This document shows positions 34,994 to 44,220 of a DNA stretch of 64,000 nucleotides, piece after piece. The DNA lies in NCBI RefSeq assembly GCF_051859125.1, contig NZ_JBHYGG010000212.1:1-64000 (forward strand), read 5' to 3'. This stretch comes from Gemmata sp051859125. GTDB taxonomy: Bacteria > Planctomycetota > Planctomycetia > Gemmatales > Gemmataceae. The notes beneath the pieces were generated by a model. It was not told the DNA's origin. It ran no database searches and was given only the letters and a program-made list of their open reading frames with translations. The position numbers and the translations under genes are program-made. The stretch's first letter is position 1. Each line of letters starts with the position of its first letter.

Positions 34994-35965
34994 ATGTCAT
35001 TCGCCGAACTCAACTCCGACATCGCGGCGTTCCGGCACTACCTGCAATCGGAGCGGGGGATGTCGGACAACACCGTTCAGGCCTACGGCCGCGACCTGGA
35101 CCGGTTCGTGCGGTGGTGCGGGCTGGTGCGGTTCACCGAGTACACCACGCCGACGCTCAAGGACCTCGGCCGCTACCTCGCGTTCCTGCACGACGAGCAG
35201 CTCGCCGCGCCGAGCGTCGCGCGGCACCTCGTCTCGCTCAAGATGTTCTACCGCTTCCTGCGGCTCGAAGAGCGCGCCGACGCGGCGGCCGTGGACCTGC
35301 TCGGCTCGCCGAAGCTGTGGGAGCGCATCCCGCAGGTGCTGCCGCCGCACGCCGTCGAGGAGCTGCTAAACGCCCCGCAACCCGGCGACCGCTTCTTCCT
35401 CCGCGACCGGGCGATCCTCGAAACGATGTACGCGACCGGGTGCCGGGCGTCGGAGGTGGTGGGCCTGAAGATCGCCGACGTGTACCTCGACGCGGGGTTC
35501 CTGCGGGCGTTCGGGAAGGGCAAGAAGCAGCGCGTGGTGCCGCTCGGCCGCCCGGCGATCGCGGCGATCCGCGCGTACCTCGGAGAAGGGGCGACGACCG
35601 GCGGGCGTCAGTCCCCCGGTTCCTCGCCCGACGAGGCGTCCCCGAACCTGTTCACGAGCAAGACCGGGCGGCCGCTGACGCGGATCTTCCTGTGGGCGCT
35701 CGTGAAGAAGTACTGCAAGCGGGCCGGGCTGCCGGCGAAGGTGAGCCCGCACACGCTGCGGCACAGCTTCGCGACGCACGTCCTCGCGGGCGGGGCGGAC
35801 CTCCGCACGGTGCAGGAAATGCTCGGCCACGCCTCGATCCAGACGACGCAGCACTACACGCACGTCGACCGCGACCGCCTCAAGGCGATCCACCGCCAGT
35901 TCCACCCCCGCGGGGGCCGACCGACCGACCCACCGCCCCCCGACGGCACCGCAAAGGCGGGGTGA
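34994..35965 (+). CDS. xerD: tyrosine recombinase XerC/XerD type
   Basis: 323 aa. The N-terminal SAM-like domain (FRHYLQSERGMSDNTVQAYG) is followed by the catalytic domain with Arg in TGCRASEVVGL, Lys in GKGKKQRVVPLG, HTLRHSFATHVL (His-x-x-Arg), GH in MLGHASIQTT and the nucleophile in QHYTHVDRDRL. Xer recombinases resolve chromosome dimers at dif. The overall pattern and the LRTVQEMLGHA block favour XerD over XerC, but one cannot be sure from sequence alone. An insert GATTGGRQSPGSSPDEASPN near residue 205 is unusual. The gene is in tandem with the DUF167 gene, three bases apart. Confidence 0.92.
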   Translation: MSFAELNSDIAAFRHYLQSERGMSDNTVQAYGRDLDRFVRWCGLVRFTEYTTPTLKDLGRYLAFLHDEQLAAPSVARHLVSLKMFYRFLRLEERADAAAVDLLGSPKLWERIPQVLPPHAVEELLNAPQPGDRFFLRDRAILETMYATGCRASEVVGLKIADVYLDAGFLRAFGKGKKQRVVPLGRPAIAAIRAYLGEGATTGGRQSPGSSPDEASPNLFTSKTGRPLTRIFLWALVKKYCKRAGLPAKVSPHTLRHSFATHVLAGGADLRTVQEMLGHASIQTTQHYTHVDRDRLKAIHRQFHPRGGRPTDPPPPDGTAKAG

Positions 35966-35968
35966 GCC

Positions 35969-36268
35969 ATGCCCATCACGATCACGGCCCACGCGGAGGG
36001 CGCCACGCTCGCAGTTCGCGCACAGCCCGGCGCGAAGCGGAACGCGGTTCTGGGCGAGCAGGCCGGCGCGCTGAAGGTCGCGGTGACCGCCCCGCCCGAG
36101 GACGGCCGCGCCAACGCGGCCCTCACCGACCTGCTCCGCGACTGGCTCGGCCTGAAGCGCTCACAGGTCGAGCTGATCTCCGGCGCAACCAACCGCAACA
36201 AGACGTTCCTGATCCGCGGCGTGACCCCGGAGGAGTTGGGCACACTCGTCGCGGCGAAGTTGGTGTGA
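35969..36268 (+). CDS. DUF167 (YggU-like) protein
   Basis: 99 aa, normal for the family. Diagnostic blocks are VRAQPGAKRNAVLGEQ, VTAPPEDGRANAALTDLLRD and VELISGATNRNKTFLI. Function is unknown; the fold resembles RNA-binding or metabolic small proteins. It starts three bases after the recombinase stop, so the two are co-transcribed. Confidence 0.93.
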   Translation: MPITITAHAEGATLAVRAQPGAKRNAVLGEQAGALKVAVTAPPEDGRANAALTDLLRDWLGLKRSQVELISGATNRNKTFLIRGVTPEELGTLVAAKLV

Positions 36269-36537
36269 ATTGAGGAGGGAATTCACCTACTCATTTCAGC
36301 CATTTATGCGGACAGGCTTTCCGAAAGGGAGACAGGACACCGACGAGGCCGCCCGGCACGCGAGAATGTTGGCCGCGCTCCGAGACGCGCCGAAGCAACC
36401 GCTCGGGGCACTCGTCGGACCACCGCGCTGCAATCAGGATATCAATCATTCATCGCCGAATGAACTTTAGATAAAACTACTTGTCAATACTAAATTGAAG
36501 CCCGCCCCACACTTCATTCAATTATTGAATTGACACA
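36269..36537. other. intergenic region grading into AT-rich DNA
   Basis: From about 36440 the base composition falls sharply below the window average. A 7-bp perfect palindrome ATTCAAT-T-ATTGAAT (36516-36530) precedes the AT-rich gene. Confidence 0.6.
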
Positions 36538-36801
36538 GTGGGCCTCGAGTTCGTGATTAAATCGATCCTTGAAGTCATTATTGTGGGGTTGATAATGTGT
36601 AGCCCGAGTTTTCTAGCGTTGCCAGTTGGTGTGATTTTTTTGGGTTTTGCTAAGCCTATTCAGGACCACCAGATCCAGGTGGCACTTAGAATGGGATCGC
36701 GCAGTCTTGAGGCGTATTATCGGAGTCGTGTCTATCTTTGGGGTCTTAGGATGGCTGGGATAATGCTGATCGTGACATCGATAGTGCTTGCCATTTGGTA
36801 G
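36538..36801 (+). CDS. AT-rich small membrane protein, probably imported
   Basis: GTG-initiated frame of 87 aa: helices LEVIIVGLIMCSPSFLALPV and LWGLRMAGIMLIVTSIVLAI flank a soluble loop PIQDHQIQVALRMGSRSLEA. Its codons end largely in A/T, unlike every neighbour, so recent transfer is likely. No Shine-Dalgarno sequence is visible, and the true start may be internal. No family known to me. Confidence 0.55.
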   Translation: MGLEFVIKSILEVIIVGLIMCSPSFLALPVGVIFLGFAKPIQDHQIQVALRMGSRSLEAYYRSRVYLWGLRMAGIMLIVTSIVLAIW

Positions 36802-36893
36802 CACACGTCACCACCGACTGCAACGGCTCGGTCCACACGCTGACCTACGACGTGCTGTGTGCCCTATCGGGAATGATGTCCGCTTTTGTGAGG

Positions 36894-38429
36894 TCAATCG
36901 GTGGTGAAATTGACTTCATCCAAGCGGGGTTTGCCTACCCTCAGCGCGGCGATAACGGAAGCCACCTGTGGGGCCAGCTCAACTGCTCCCGCCACGAGCG
37001 CGAACGGCACGAGCCCTGTCGCGATGCCGGTGGCGATGCCGAGCCAGGTGGGGTCGGCGGGGGTCACGAACCACCAGACGCACGCCGGGACGCAGGCCGC
37101 ACACAGCGGGCGGAGCCAGCTCGTGAGCAGGTAGCGCATCGCACGCACTTCGAGGACGAAGCAGGCGTAGCCGATCACGAACAGGCAGAACAGCACGTTC
37201 GGCACCGCCACCGCCACCGCCACGCCGACCAGCCCGAACGGTCCCACCAATAGCAGGCTCAGTACGAGGTTCACACCGGCTTCCACCAGCGCGAGCCGCG
37301 AGAAGAGGCGCAGTTTGCCCATGCCGTAGAGGATGCGAGCGGCCACCGATTGCGCGACGCCGATCGTCAGCGTCGCCGAGAGCACCGCGACCGCCGGGAA
37401 GCAGTAGTCCGCGTACTCGGGGCCGCCCACCCAGCGCGTCAGGAACGGCCGCCCGAAGAACAGCATCCCGAGGTGGATCGGCAGCACGAGGTACAGCACC
37501 CACTTCGTCGCGTTCAACAGGACTGAGCGCACGCCGTCGAGGTCGCCCTTGGCCTCGCGCTCGCTGATTGCCGGCGTGAGCGTCGTCGTCGCAGAGCGGA
37601 GCAGGTTCTTCGCCAGTTCCACGAGCCGCGCCGCGATCGCATAGTGCGCCGCGGCCGCGACCGTCAGGAACCCGCCGACCACGATCGCGCCCGTCTGCAC
37701 CGTGACCCGCCCGGCGAGCATCGCGAGGAACGCGTCGACGCTGTACCCCTTCACGCGGTGCAGCGTCTCGCGGTCCACGCTCCGGCGCGAGAGCCGCAGG
37801 CCGGGGAGGAAGCGGAACGCGAGCGCGGCCATTGCGGCGTGTTCGAGGAGGTTGGTGACCGTGAACACGACCGCGAGCGGCCACAGCCCCGGCCGCGTCT
37901 CCACGACGTACACGATCCCGCCGACCCGCAGCAACAGGAACGCGAGCCGCACGGCGCTCTTCACCGCGTACCGCTGCAACCCGTCAAGGATCGAGGGGAA
38001 CACGCTGAGCGGGAGGGTGGCGGCAAGGTTCGCGAGCATCAGCAGCATGAACGGCGCGACGTCGCCGGCCTCGCCGAGCTTTCGCTCCAGGCCGGGCGCG
38101 ACGAACGGCGTGACCGCGCCGCCGATCACCAGGACCCCGAGCGCCGCGAGCGAGAAGATGACGAGGCACGCCGAGACGAGCTTGTTCAACTCGGTTCGCT
38201 CGCCGGTCGCGTGGAACTTCGCCACGAACCGCACGAGGCACGCCGCGATGCCGAGGTCAAAAAGGGTGAAGTACGCGAGGACCGACTCGACGACGCACCA
38301 GACGCCGTAGCGGCCGTCGCCGAGGTGCCGGATCAGGTACGGGGCGAGGAAGAAGCTGACGGCGAGGGCGAGCGCGAACGCGGCCCAGTTCGTGGCCGCT
38401 CCGAGGAACAGCGAGCGCTTGGCGGACAT
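36894..38429 (-). CDS. polysaccharide flippase (Wzx/MATE-like)
   Basis: 511 aa, about 12-14 hydrophobic helices spread over the whole length. The start RSLFLGAATNWAAFALALAV then PYLIRHLGDGRYGVWCVVES is the N-terminal pattern of the MOP superfamily of lipid-linked oligosaccharide flippases (also O-antigen and teichoic-acid exporters). It would move undecaprenyl-linked glycan units across the inner membrane. Uniquely assigned genes of glycan synthesis are absent nearby, but UppP, which recycles the same carrier, is 2 kb away. A 39-bp palindrome separates it from recA. Confidence 0.88.
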   Translation of the reverse strand: MSAKRSLFLGAATNWAAFALALAVSFFLAPYLIRHLGDGRYGVWCVVESVLAYFTLFDLGIAACLVRFVAKFHATGERTELNKLVSACLVIFSLAALGVLVIGGAVTPFVAPGLERKLGEAGDVAPFMLLMLANLAATLPLSVFPSILDGLQRYAVKSAVRLAFLLLRVGGIVYVVETRPGLWPLAVVFTVTNLLEHAAMAALAFRFLPGLRLSRRSVDRETLHRVKGYSVDAFLAMLAGRVTVQTGAIVVGGFLTVAAAAHYAIAARLVELAKNLLRSATTTLTPAISEREAKGDLDGVRSVLLNATKWVLYLVLPIHLGMLFFGRPFLTRWVGGPEYADYCFPAVAVLSATLTIGVAQSVAARILYGMGKLRLFSRLALVEAGVNLVLSLLLVGPFGLVGVAVAVAVPNVLFCLFVIGYACFVLEVRAMRYLLTSWLRPLCAACVPACVWWFVTPADPTWLGIATGIATGLVPFALVAGAVELAPQVASVIAALRVGKPRLDEVNFTTD

Positions 38430-38454
38430 GCGAACTTCCTTGTTCGAGCAGCGG

Positions 38455-38589
38455 AAGCGATGGAACGCGGATGACGCGGATGAAAGACAGGATAAAGAAG
38501 ATCAGACGAGGCCTCAGTTCCAAGAACGGGTCTCGTCTGATCGGTACTCAATCCTGTCTTTCATCCGCGTCATCCGCGTTCCATCGCTT
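38455..38589. repeat. 39-bp perfect palindromic element
   Basis: 38455-38493 (AAGCGATGGAACGCGGATGA...) is the exact complement of 38551-38589. Inside, GATCAGACGAG (38500-38510) pairs with 38532-38542. The whole can fold into one long stem. A diverged copy is at 41461-41595. It separates the flippase start from the recA stop. Confidence 0.9.
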
Positions 38590-38601
38590 GTAATCGATTC
38601 T

Positions 38602-39762
<1,161 letters not shown>

Positions 39763-39916
39763 CGTAAGCCCCCTCTTCGGCTCTGGGTTGTGAGTGGTTG
39801 CGCCGCGGTGTTTTGGAGTGTGTGCGTCGCAACGGGGTGGAGTCTACCCCGGACGCGGGGTGCGGGGGAATGTCAGCAGCATCACGGAAGGGAATTTAAC
39901 CACAGAGCCACAAGAA

Positions 39917-40039
39917 CCCAGTGCTTCCGCACCGGGCTAAAGACGCCGGCCCCTCCGGGGCGGGAACCCGGAACCGGGGACTGGTGCTCTTCACCCCCGT
40001 AGGGGGTCGGCGTCTTTAGCCCGGTGCGGAAGCACTGGG
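39917..40039. repeat. 32-bp palindrome overlapping a gene end
   Basis: CCCAGTGCTTCCGCACCGGG... (39917-39948) is the exact complement of 40008-40039. The right arm encodes the last residues of the neighbouring exported protein, so that gene's stop codon lies inside the element. Confidence 0.88.
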
Positions 40040-40512
40040 GCACGTTTTCGCCCACGGAGCCACCAGTACGCGGCCGACGCCAGCAGGAGCCCGCCGACGC
40101 CGACCCACAGGCCGAGCGTCTGGTCCGGCCGCCACCCGCGGTACTCGGTCGGCGCGGCGTCAGGGGCCGCCGCGGTCGCCGGGGCCGGGCCGACCACTTC
40201 GAACGGCACGCGGTCGCGGTGCCCGATGGCGACGGCCTTTGCGGTGTACTTCCCGGGGCCGGGGCGGGGCAGGCGGCACACGCCGCGCTCGTCCGTCTTG
40301 CCCTCGGCGATGATGTACTGCTCCGCGTCGATGAGCGTGACGGTCGCGGCCTCGGCCGGCGCGTCGTCGTCGAACCCGGCTTCGAGAACGACCACGGTCG
40401 GTTCGTCGGGCGGCAGCTTCACGACCAGCCGCAGGTCGTGGGCGAGTGCAGCGGCGGGCGACAACGCGACGGCCGCGAGTGACAGAAGTAGAACGAGAAG
40501 GCGCGTTCGCAT
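39991..40512 (-). CDS. hypothetical exported protein with C-terminal membrane helix
   Basis: From the ATG at 40512: signal peptide MRTRLLVLLLSLAAVALSPA, then a beta-sandwich domain (HDLRLVVKLPPDEPTVVVLE and VTLIDAEQYIIAEGKTDERG then CRLPRPGPGKYTAKAVAIGH) of the carboxypeptidase-regulatory / CbiK-periplasmic kind, and one transmembrane helix LGLWVGVGGLLLASAAYWWL before a basic tail. Such proteins often sit beside nickel or cobalt transporters; none is here. The last nine residues (AKDADPLRG) are encoded by the 32-bp palindrome, so the original C-terminus was changed by it. An ATG 12 codons upstream is less likely. Confidence 0.7.
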   Translation of the reverse strand: MRTRLLVLLLSLAAVALSPAAALAHDLRLVVKLPPDEPTVVVLEAGFDDDAPAEAATVTLIDAEQYIIAEGKTDERGVCRLPRPGPGKYTAKAVAIGHRDRVPFEVVGPAPATAAAPDAAPTEYRGWRPDQTLGLWVGVGGLLLASAAYWWLRGRKRAPVLPHRAKDADPLRG

Positions 40513-40574
40513 GGCGAGTTCCGGTGTGACGATCCCGATAATCATCATACCGAATCCGCGGCCCGGAGGCAGGC

Positions 40575-41456
40575 ATGTCGGTGTGGGAAGCGGTCCTCCT
40601 CGGGGTGGTGCAGGGGCTCACGGAGTTCCTGCCGATCAGCAGCACGGCCCACCTGCTCGTCGCCCGCAAGCTGCTCGGCCACGCGCACCCGGAAGACGCC
40701 TTCACCGTCGTCATCCAGCTCGGCACGCTCGCCGCCGTGTTCGTCTACTTCCGGGCCGACGTCGCTCGCCTGCTCGCGGGGTTGTGGAGCGACGTGCGCT
40801 CACGCACGCTCGCCAGCACGCCCGATTCGCGGACCGGGTGGCTCATCGTGCTGGGCACGGTGCCGGCGGTGGCGGTCGGGTTCGCGCTCCAGAAGTGGCT
40901 GAAGGCGACGTTCTTCAACCTGCCGTCGATCGCGGTGGTGTCGATCGCGTTCGCACTGCTGATGGCCGCGGCCGAGTGGTGGTCGGCGCGACGGCTGCGG
41001 CTCGGACTAGCCGCGAAGGTTGAGGCCGACCTGACGTGGCGCGAGGCGCTGTGGGTCGGGCTGTGGCAGGCGTGCGCGCTGATGCCGGGCGGGTCGCGGT
41101 CGGGGACGACGATCTCCGGCGGGCTGTTCGCCGGGCTAACGCGTGCGACCGCGGCCCGGTTCTCGTTCCTGCTGTCGCTGCCGGTGATCCTCGGTGCGGG
41201 GCTGAAGGAACTGCTCGACGAGTACAAGAAGCTCGCCGCCCCGAAGCCCGACGAGCCGGTGAGCCTGTTCGCGTCGGGCGACGCCGTCGCGGCGCTGGCG
41301 GTGGGCACGGTCGTGTCGGCGGCGGTGGGCTACCTCGCGATCGCGTTCCTGATGCGGTTCCTCCAGTTCCACACGATGACGGTGTTCGTCGTGTACCGCC
41401 TCGCCCTCGCCGCCGTCATCCTGACGCTCCTCGCTGCGGGGGTAGTGGGCGGGTAG
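40575..41456 (+). CDS. uppP: undecaprenyl-diphosphatase UppP (BacA)
   Basis: 293 aa, integral membrane phosphatase that makes undecaprenyl phosphate for peptidoglycan and glycan synthesis; overexpression gives bacitracin resistance. Motifs: GVVQGLTEFLPISSTAHLLV (catalytic Glu17 and the SST segment with His26) and MPGGSRSGTTISGGLFAGLT with the catalytic Arg. GGAGG lies five bases upstream of the ATG. Eight or so membrane helices, long cytoplasmic loop VEADLTWREALWVGLWQACA. Transcribed alone toward the second palindromic element. Confidence 0.96.
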   Translation: MSVWEAVLLGVVQGLTEFLPISSTAHLLVARKLLGHAHPEDAFTVVIQLGTLAAVFVYFRADVARLLAGLWSDVRSRTLASTPDSRTGWLIVLGTVPAVAVGFALQKWLKATFFNLPSIAVVSIAFALLMAAAEWWSARRLRLGLAAKVEADLTWREALWVGLWQACALMPGGSRSGTTISGGLFAGLTRATAARFSFLLSLPVILGAGLKELLDEYKKLAAPKPDEPVSLFASGDAVAALAVGTVVSAAVGYLAIAFLMRFLQFHTMTVFVVYRLALAAVILTLLAAGVVGG

Positions 41457-41460
41457 AACC

Positions 41461-41595
41461 AAGCGATGGCACGCGGACGACGCGGAACCAAGACCGGATC
41501 AAGAGGATCAGAGAAGACCGTGGTGGCGAGAAATCGCTCGCGGCCTGATCGGTCTTCCTCCTGCGTTCATCCGCGTCGTCCGCGGGCCATCGCTT
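41461..41595. repeat. second copy of the 38.5-kb palindromic element
   Basis: AAGCGATGGCACGCGGACGA... (41461-41486) pairs with 41570-41595 with one mismatch in 26. Outer arms and the inner GACCGGATCA / TGATCGGTC pair match the element at 38455-38589 in layout and length (135 bp each). It starts five bases after the uppP stop. Confidence 0.85.
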
Positions 41596-41670
41596 CGCGG
41601 CCTTCTCGCGCGAAATTTCTGAACACCTTTCCCCGCGGGCGGACATGATACGGGTAGAGGAGCCCCGCCG

Positions 41671-43281
41671 ATGCCGCGTCTCACCCTCCCCGCCAAGCTG
41701 ACCGCCGCGTTCGCCGCCGAGGGCGACCAGGCGCTGCTCGCACGGTTCGCCGCCGACCGCGACGAATCGGCCTTTGCCACACTCGTGGGCCGGCACGCCC
41801 GGATGGTGTACGGCGTGTGCCGCCGGGCCGTCCGCGACGCGCAACTCGCCGAAGACGCCTTCCAGGCCGTGTTCCTCGTGCTGTCCCGGAACCCGGAGCG
41901 CGCGGCCGGGGCCGCGTCAGTCGGCGGGTGGCTGTTCGGCGTCGCCCGGCGGGTCGGGCTCGCGGCCCGCCGGCACGAGGAGCGCCACAAGCGACTCGCG
42001 GGCGTCGAGCGGCCGCCGGGTGAGCCCCGCGCCCCGGACTTCGACGACCTGTTGCGCGTTCTCGACGAGGAACTCGCCCAACTCCCCGAACCGTACCGCG
42101 AGCCGCTGGTCGCGTGCTTCCTCGAAGAGCGCACCCAGGACGAAGCGGCGCGGCACCTCGGGTGGAGCCTCAGCACGCTGCGCCGGCGGCTCGAACACGG
42201 GAAGGAACTCCTCCGCACCCGGCTCACCCGCCGCGGCGCGACGCTGGCCGGCGGGTTGCTTGCGGGCGCGTTCGCGCCGTCGGCACGGGCCGCGGTGCCG
42301 CAAGCACTGATCGCGAGCATTGCCGAGCCGTCGGTTCTTGCGAAGACGCTCGCCGCGACAGCCGTTCGCGGCACGCTCGGCGCGAAGCTCGCGCTCGCGG
42401 CAGTGGCGCTGCTCGCGGTCGCGGGTCTCGGGCTCGGGCTGACGAGCAACGCGCCGCCGGCCGACGCGCCGTCGCAGGCGCTGCACGCTCGCCACGAAGC
42501 TGAAGCCGCACCCGCACCGCGAGTGGCCGGGCGGTCGCTATGGGTGACGGTCACCGGGCGGGCGGTGTTTCCACAGGAACGCGACGTTCCCAGCGTGCGG
42601 TTCGTTGCGGAGGGGTTCGCCAAGGACCCCGAGCTGTTCGGCGGCGCGGCGATCGGCGACGTGTCGATCGACCCGAAGACCCGCGGCATCGCGAACGCGA
42701 TGGTCTGGCTCCGGCCCGACACCGACGACCCGGCCGCCGCGTTCCCGGCCGACCGCGTCCACCCGGCGCTCGCGAACCCGACGCCCCGCGAGCACCACCT
42801 GACCGCGGGGGCCGACGGGTTCGCTCCGCGGGTGCTGGCGGTGCGGGCCGGCGACCGGCTGACGTTCCGCAACCCCACGCAGGTTCCGTTCAACGTGAAC
42901 TACCACCGCGGGGCCGCGCTCGACCCGGCCGCCGACGACGCGCTCGCGAACTTCAACGTGCTGCTGCCCGGCGGCGGGTCGCACGCCACCGGCCCGGTGC
43001 CGGCGCTTCGGGGCATCGACACGTACCGCGACAACATCCACCCGTGGGTCCAGGGCCACGTCCGGGCGTTCGAGCACCCGTACTTCGCCGTCACGGACGC
43101 CGACGGCCGCTTCACCATCCCGAGCGCCCCGGCCGGCGAGTGGCGGGTGGTGGTGTGGCACGAGAAGGTCGGCTACCGCAACGGGGCCGCCGGCCGGTTC
43201 GGCGACCGCGTCACGGTCGCCGCCAACGGAACGCTCGACCTCGGCCCGCTCGTCCACGCGAGCCCCGGCTGGGGCGACTGA
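41671..43281 (+). CDS. ECF sigma factor fused to a degenerate cupredoxin-like domain
   Basis: 536 aa. Residues 20-105 are sigma region 2 (DESAFATLVGRHARMVYGVC, QLAEDAFQAVFLVLSRNPER, GGWLFGVARRVGLAARRHEE) and 130-190 region 4 (LPEPYREPLVACFLEERTQD, RHLGWSLSTLRRRLEHGKEL). One transmembrane helix (239-258) follows, so the remaining domain (290-535) should be outside the cytoplasm. That domain is clearly homologous to the next gene product: NPTQVPFNV, NIHPWVQGHVRAFEHPYFAV, TDADGRFTIPSAPAGEWRVV. Of the four copper ligands in the neighbour, His becomes Phe407, Cys becomes Asp454, Met becomes Val460; only His457 stays. Planctomycete ECF factors with long C-terminal extensions are known; a cupredoxin-like one is unusual to me. 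Confidence 0.85.
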   Translation: MPRLTLPAKLTAAFAAEGDQALLARFAADRDESAFATLVGRHARMVYGVCRRAVRDAQLAEDAFQAVFLVLSRNPERAAGAASVGGWLFGVARRVGLAARRHEERHKRLAGVERPPGEPRAPDFDDLLRVLDEELAQLPEPYREPLVACFLEERTQDEAARHLGWSLSTLRRRLEHGKELLRTRLTRRGATLAGGLLAGAFAPSARAAVPQALIASIAEPSVLAKTLAATAVRGTLGAKLALAAVALLAVAGLGLGLTSNAPPADAPSQALHARHEAEAAPAPRVAGRSLWVTVTGRAVFPQERDVPSVRFVAEGFAKDPELFGGAAIGDVSIDPKTRGIANAMVWLRPDTDDPAAAFPADRVHPALANPTPREHHLTAGADGFAPRVLAVRAGDRLTFRNPTQVPFNVNYHRGAALDPAADDALANFNVLLPGGGSHATGPVPALRGIDTYRDNIHPWVQGHVRAFEHPYFAVTDADGRFTIPSAPAGEWRVVVWHEKVGYRNGAAGRFGDRVTVAANGTLDLGPLVHASPGWGD

Positions 43282-43293
43282 TCGCTGCCTTCC

Positions 43294-43324
43294 TGGTGGG
43301 GCAGGCATTCTTGCCTGCCCACCA
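43294..43324. repeat. short dispersed palindrome
   Basis: TGGTGGGGCAGGCATTCTTG... over 31 bp is nearly self-complementary. Its first 26 bases are identical to the arm at 22857. It fills the gap between the sigma factor and cupredoxin genes. Confidence 0.85.
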
Positions 43325-43355
43325 AACACCTGTCCCTTACCCCGGAGACTTTCCC

Positions 43356-44135
43356 ATGCGACTGCTGTCGTGCGTGCTGTGCTGCGCGCTGGTGACCACC
43401 TTCGCCCGCGGGGACGACCCGAAACCCGCGTGGACGACCATCAAGGGCCGCGTGGTATTCCCCGAGGGGAAAGACATCCCGAAGCGGGCGGAACTGAACG
43501 TCAACCAGGACAAGGCGCACTGTCTCGGGAAGGGCGCGATCCTCGACGAGTCGGTGATCGTGAACCCGAAGAACCGCGGCGTGCGGAACGTGGTCGTGTT
43601 CCTCCGCCCGCTCGACCCGAAGGACAAGGAGTTCAAGCCGGCCGAGATCCACCCCGACGACGCGAAGCGGAAGCCGCAAGAGGTCGCGATCGACCAGCCG
43701 TGCTGCATGTTCGTCACCCGTGTGACCGTTGCGCGAGTGGGCGACACGCTGGTCGTGAAGAACCCGTCGCCGGTCGCGCACAACTTCTTCTGGACCAGCG
43801 CAAAGAACGGCGACTTCAACGTGAACATCCCGGCCGGGCAGAACTGGACGATGGCGAACGCACTCGCGACGGAGAGCGGCTCGATCCAGTACAAGTGTAC
43901 GATCCACCCGTGGATGACCGGGTACGTGCGCGTGTTCGACCACCCGTACTTCGCGGTCACCGACGCCGACGGCAACTTCGAGATCAAGAACGCGCCGGCC
44001 GGTCAGTTCCGCATCGTGTACTGGCACGAGAACGGCGTCCGCGGCGGGGCCGAGGGGCGGTTCGGCGAGCTGATCGCGATTGCCGGGGCCACGATGGAGC
44101 TGAAGCCCACCGACTTCGACGTGAGCCCGAAGTGA
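43356..44135 (+). CDS. secreted cupredoxin-like protein with type-1 copper ligands
   Basis: 259 aa with a signal peptide (MRLLSCVLCCALVTTFARG). The core has VTRVTVARVGDTLVVKNPSP, then His142 in VAHNFFW, and CTIHPWM with Cys181, His184 and Met187: the full set of a type-1 (blue) copper site. The C-terminal third, FDHPYFAVTDADGNFEIKNA then PAGQFRIVYWHENGV, is a carboxypeptidase-regulatory-like beta domain. Probably an extracytoplasmic electron carrier or copper-binding protein. It lies 74 bp after the sigma-factor gene and shares its extracytoplasmic domain, so the two likely act together. GGAG lies eight bases before the ATG. Confidence 0.85.
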   Translation: MRLLSCVLCCALVTTFARGDDPKPAWTTIKGRVVFPEGKDIPKRAELNVNQDKAHCLGKGAILDESVIVNPKNRGVRNVVVFLRPLDPKDKEFKPAEIHPDDAKRKPQEVAIDQPCCMFVTRVTVARVGDTLVVKNPSPVAHNFFWTSAKNGDFNVNIPAGQNWTMANALATESGSIQYKCTIHPWMTGYVRVFDHPYFAVTDADGNFEIKNAPAGQFRIVYWHENGVRGGAEGRFGELIAIAGATMELKPTDFDVSPK

Positions 44136-44220
44136 ACGGACCGGAATCGCGCTTTGCGGAACTTTTGAGGCCCGGTCGTGTTCCAATTGGTAGCTGTGCC
44201 GGCTTGCGGGAGGGCTGCCA

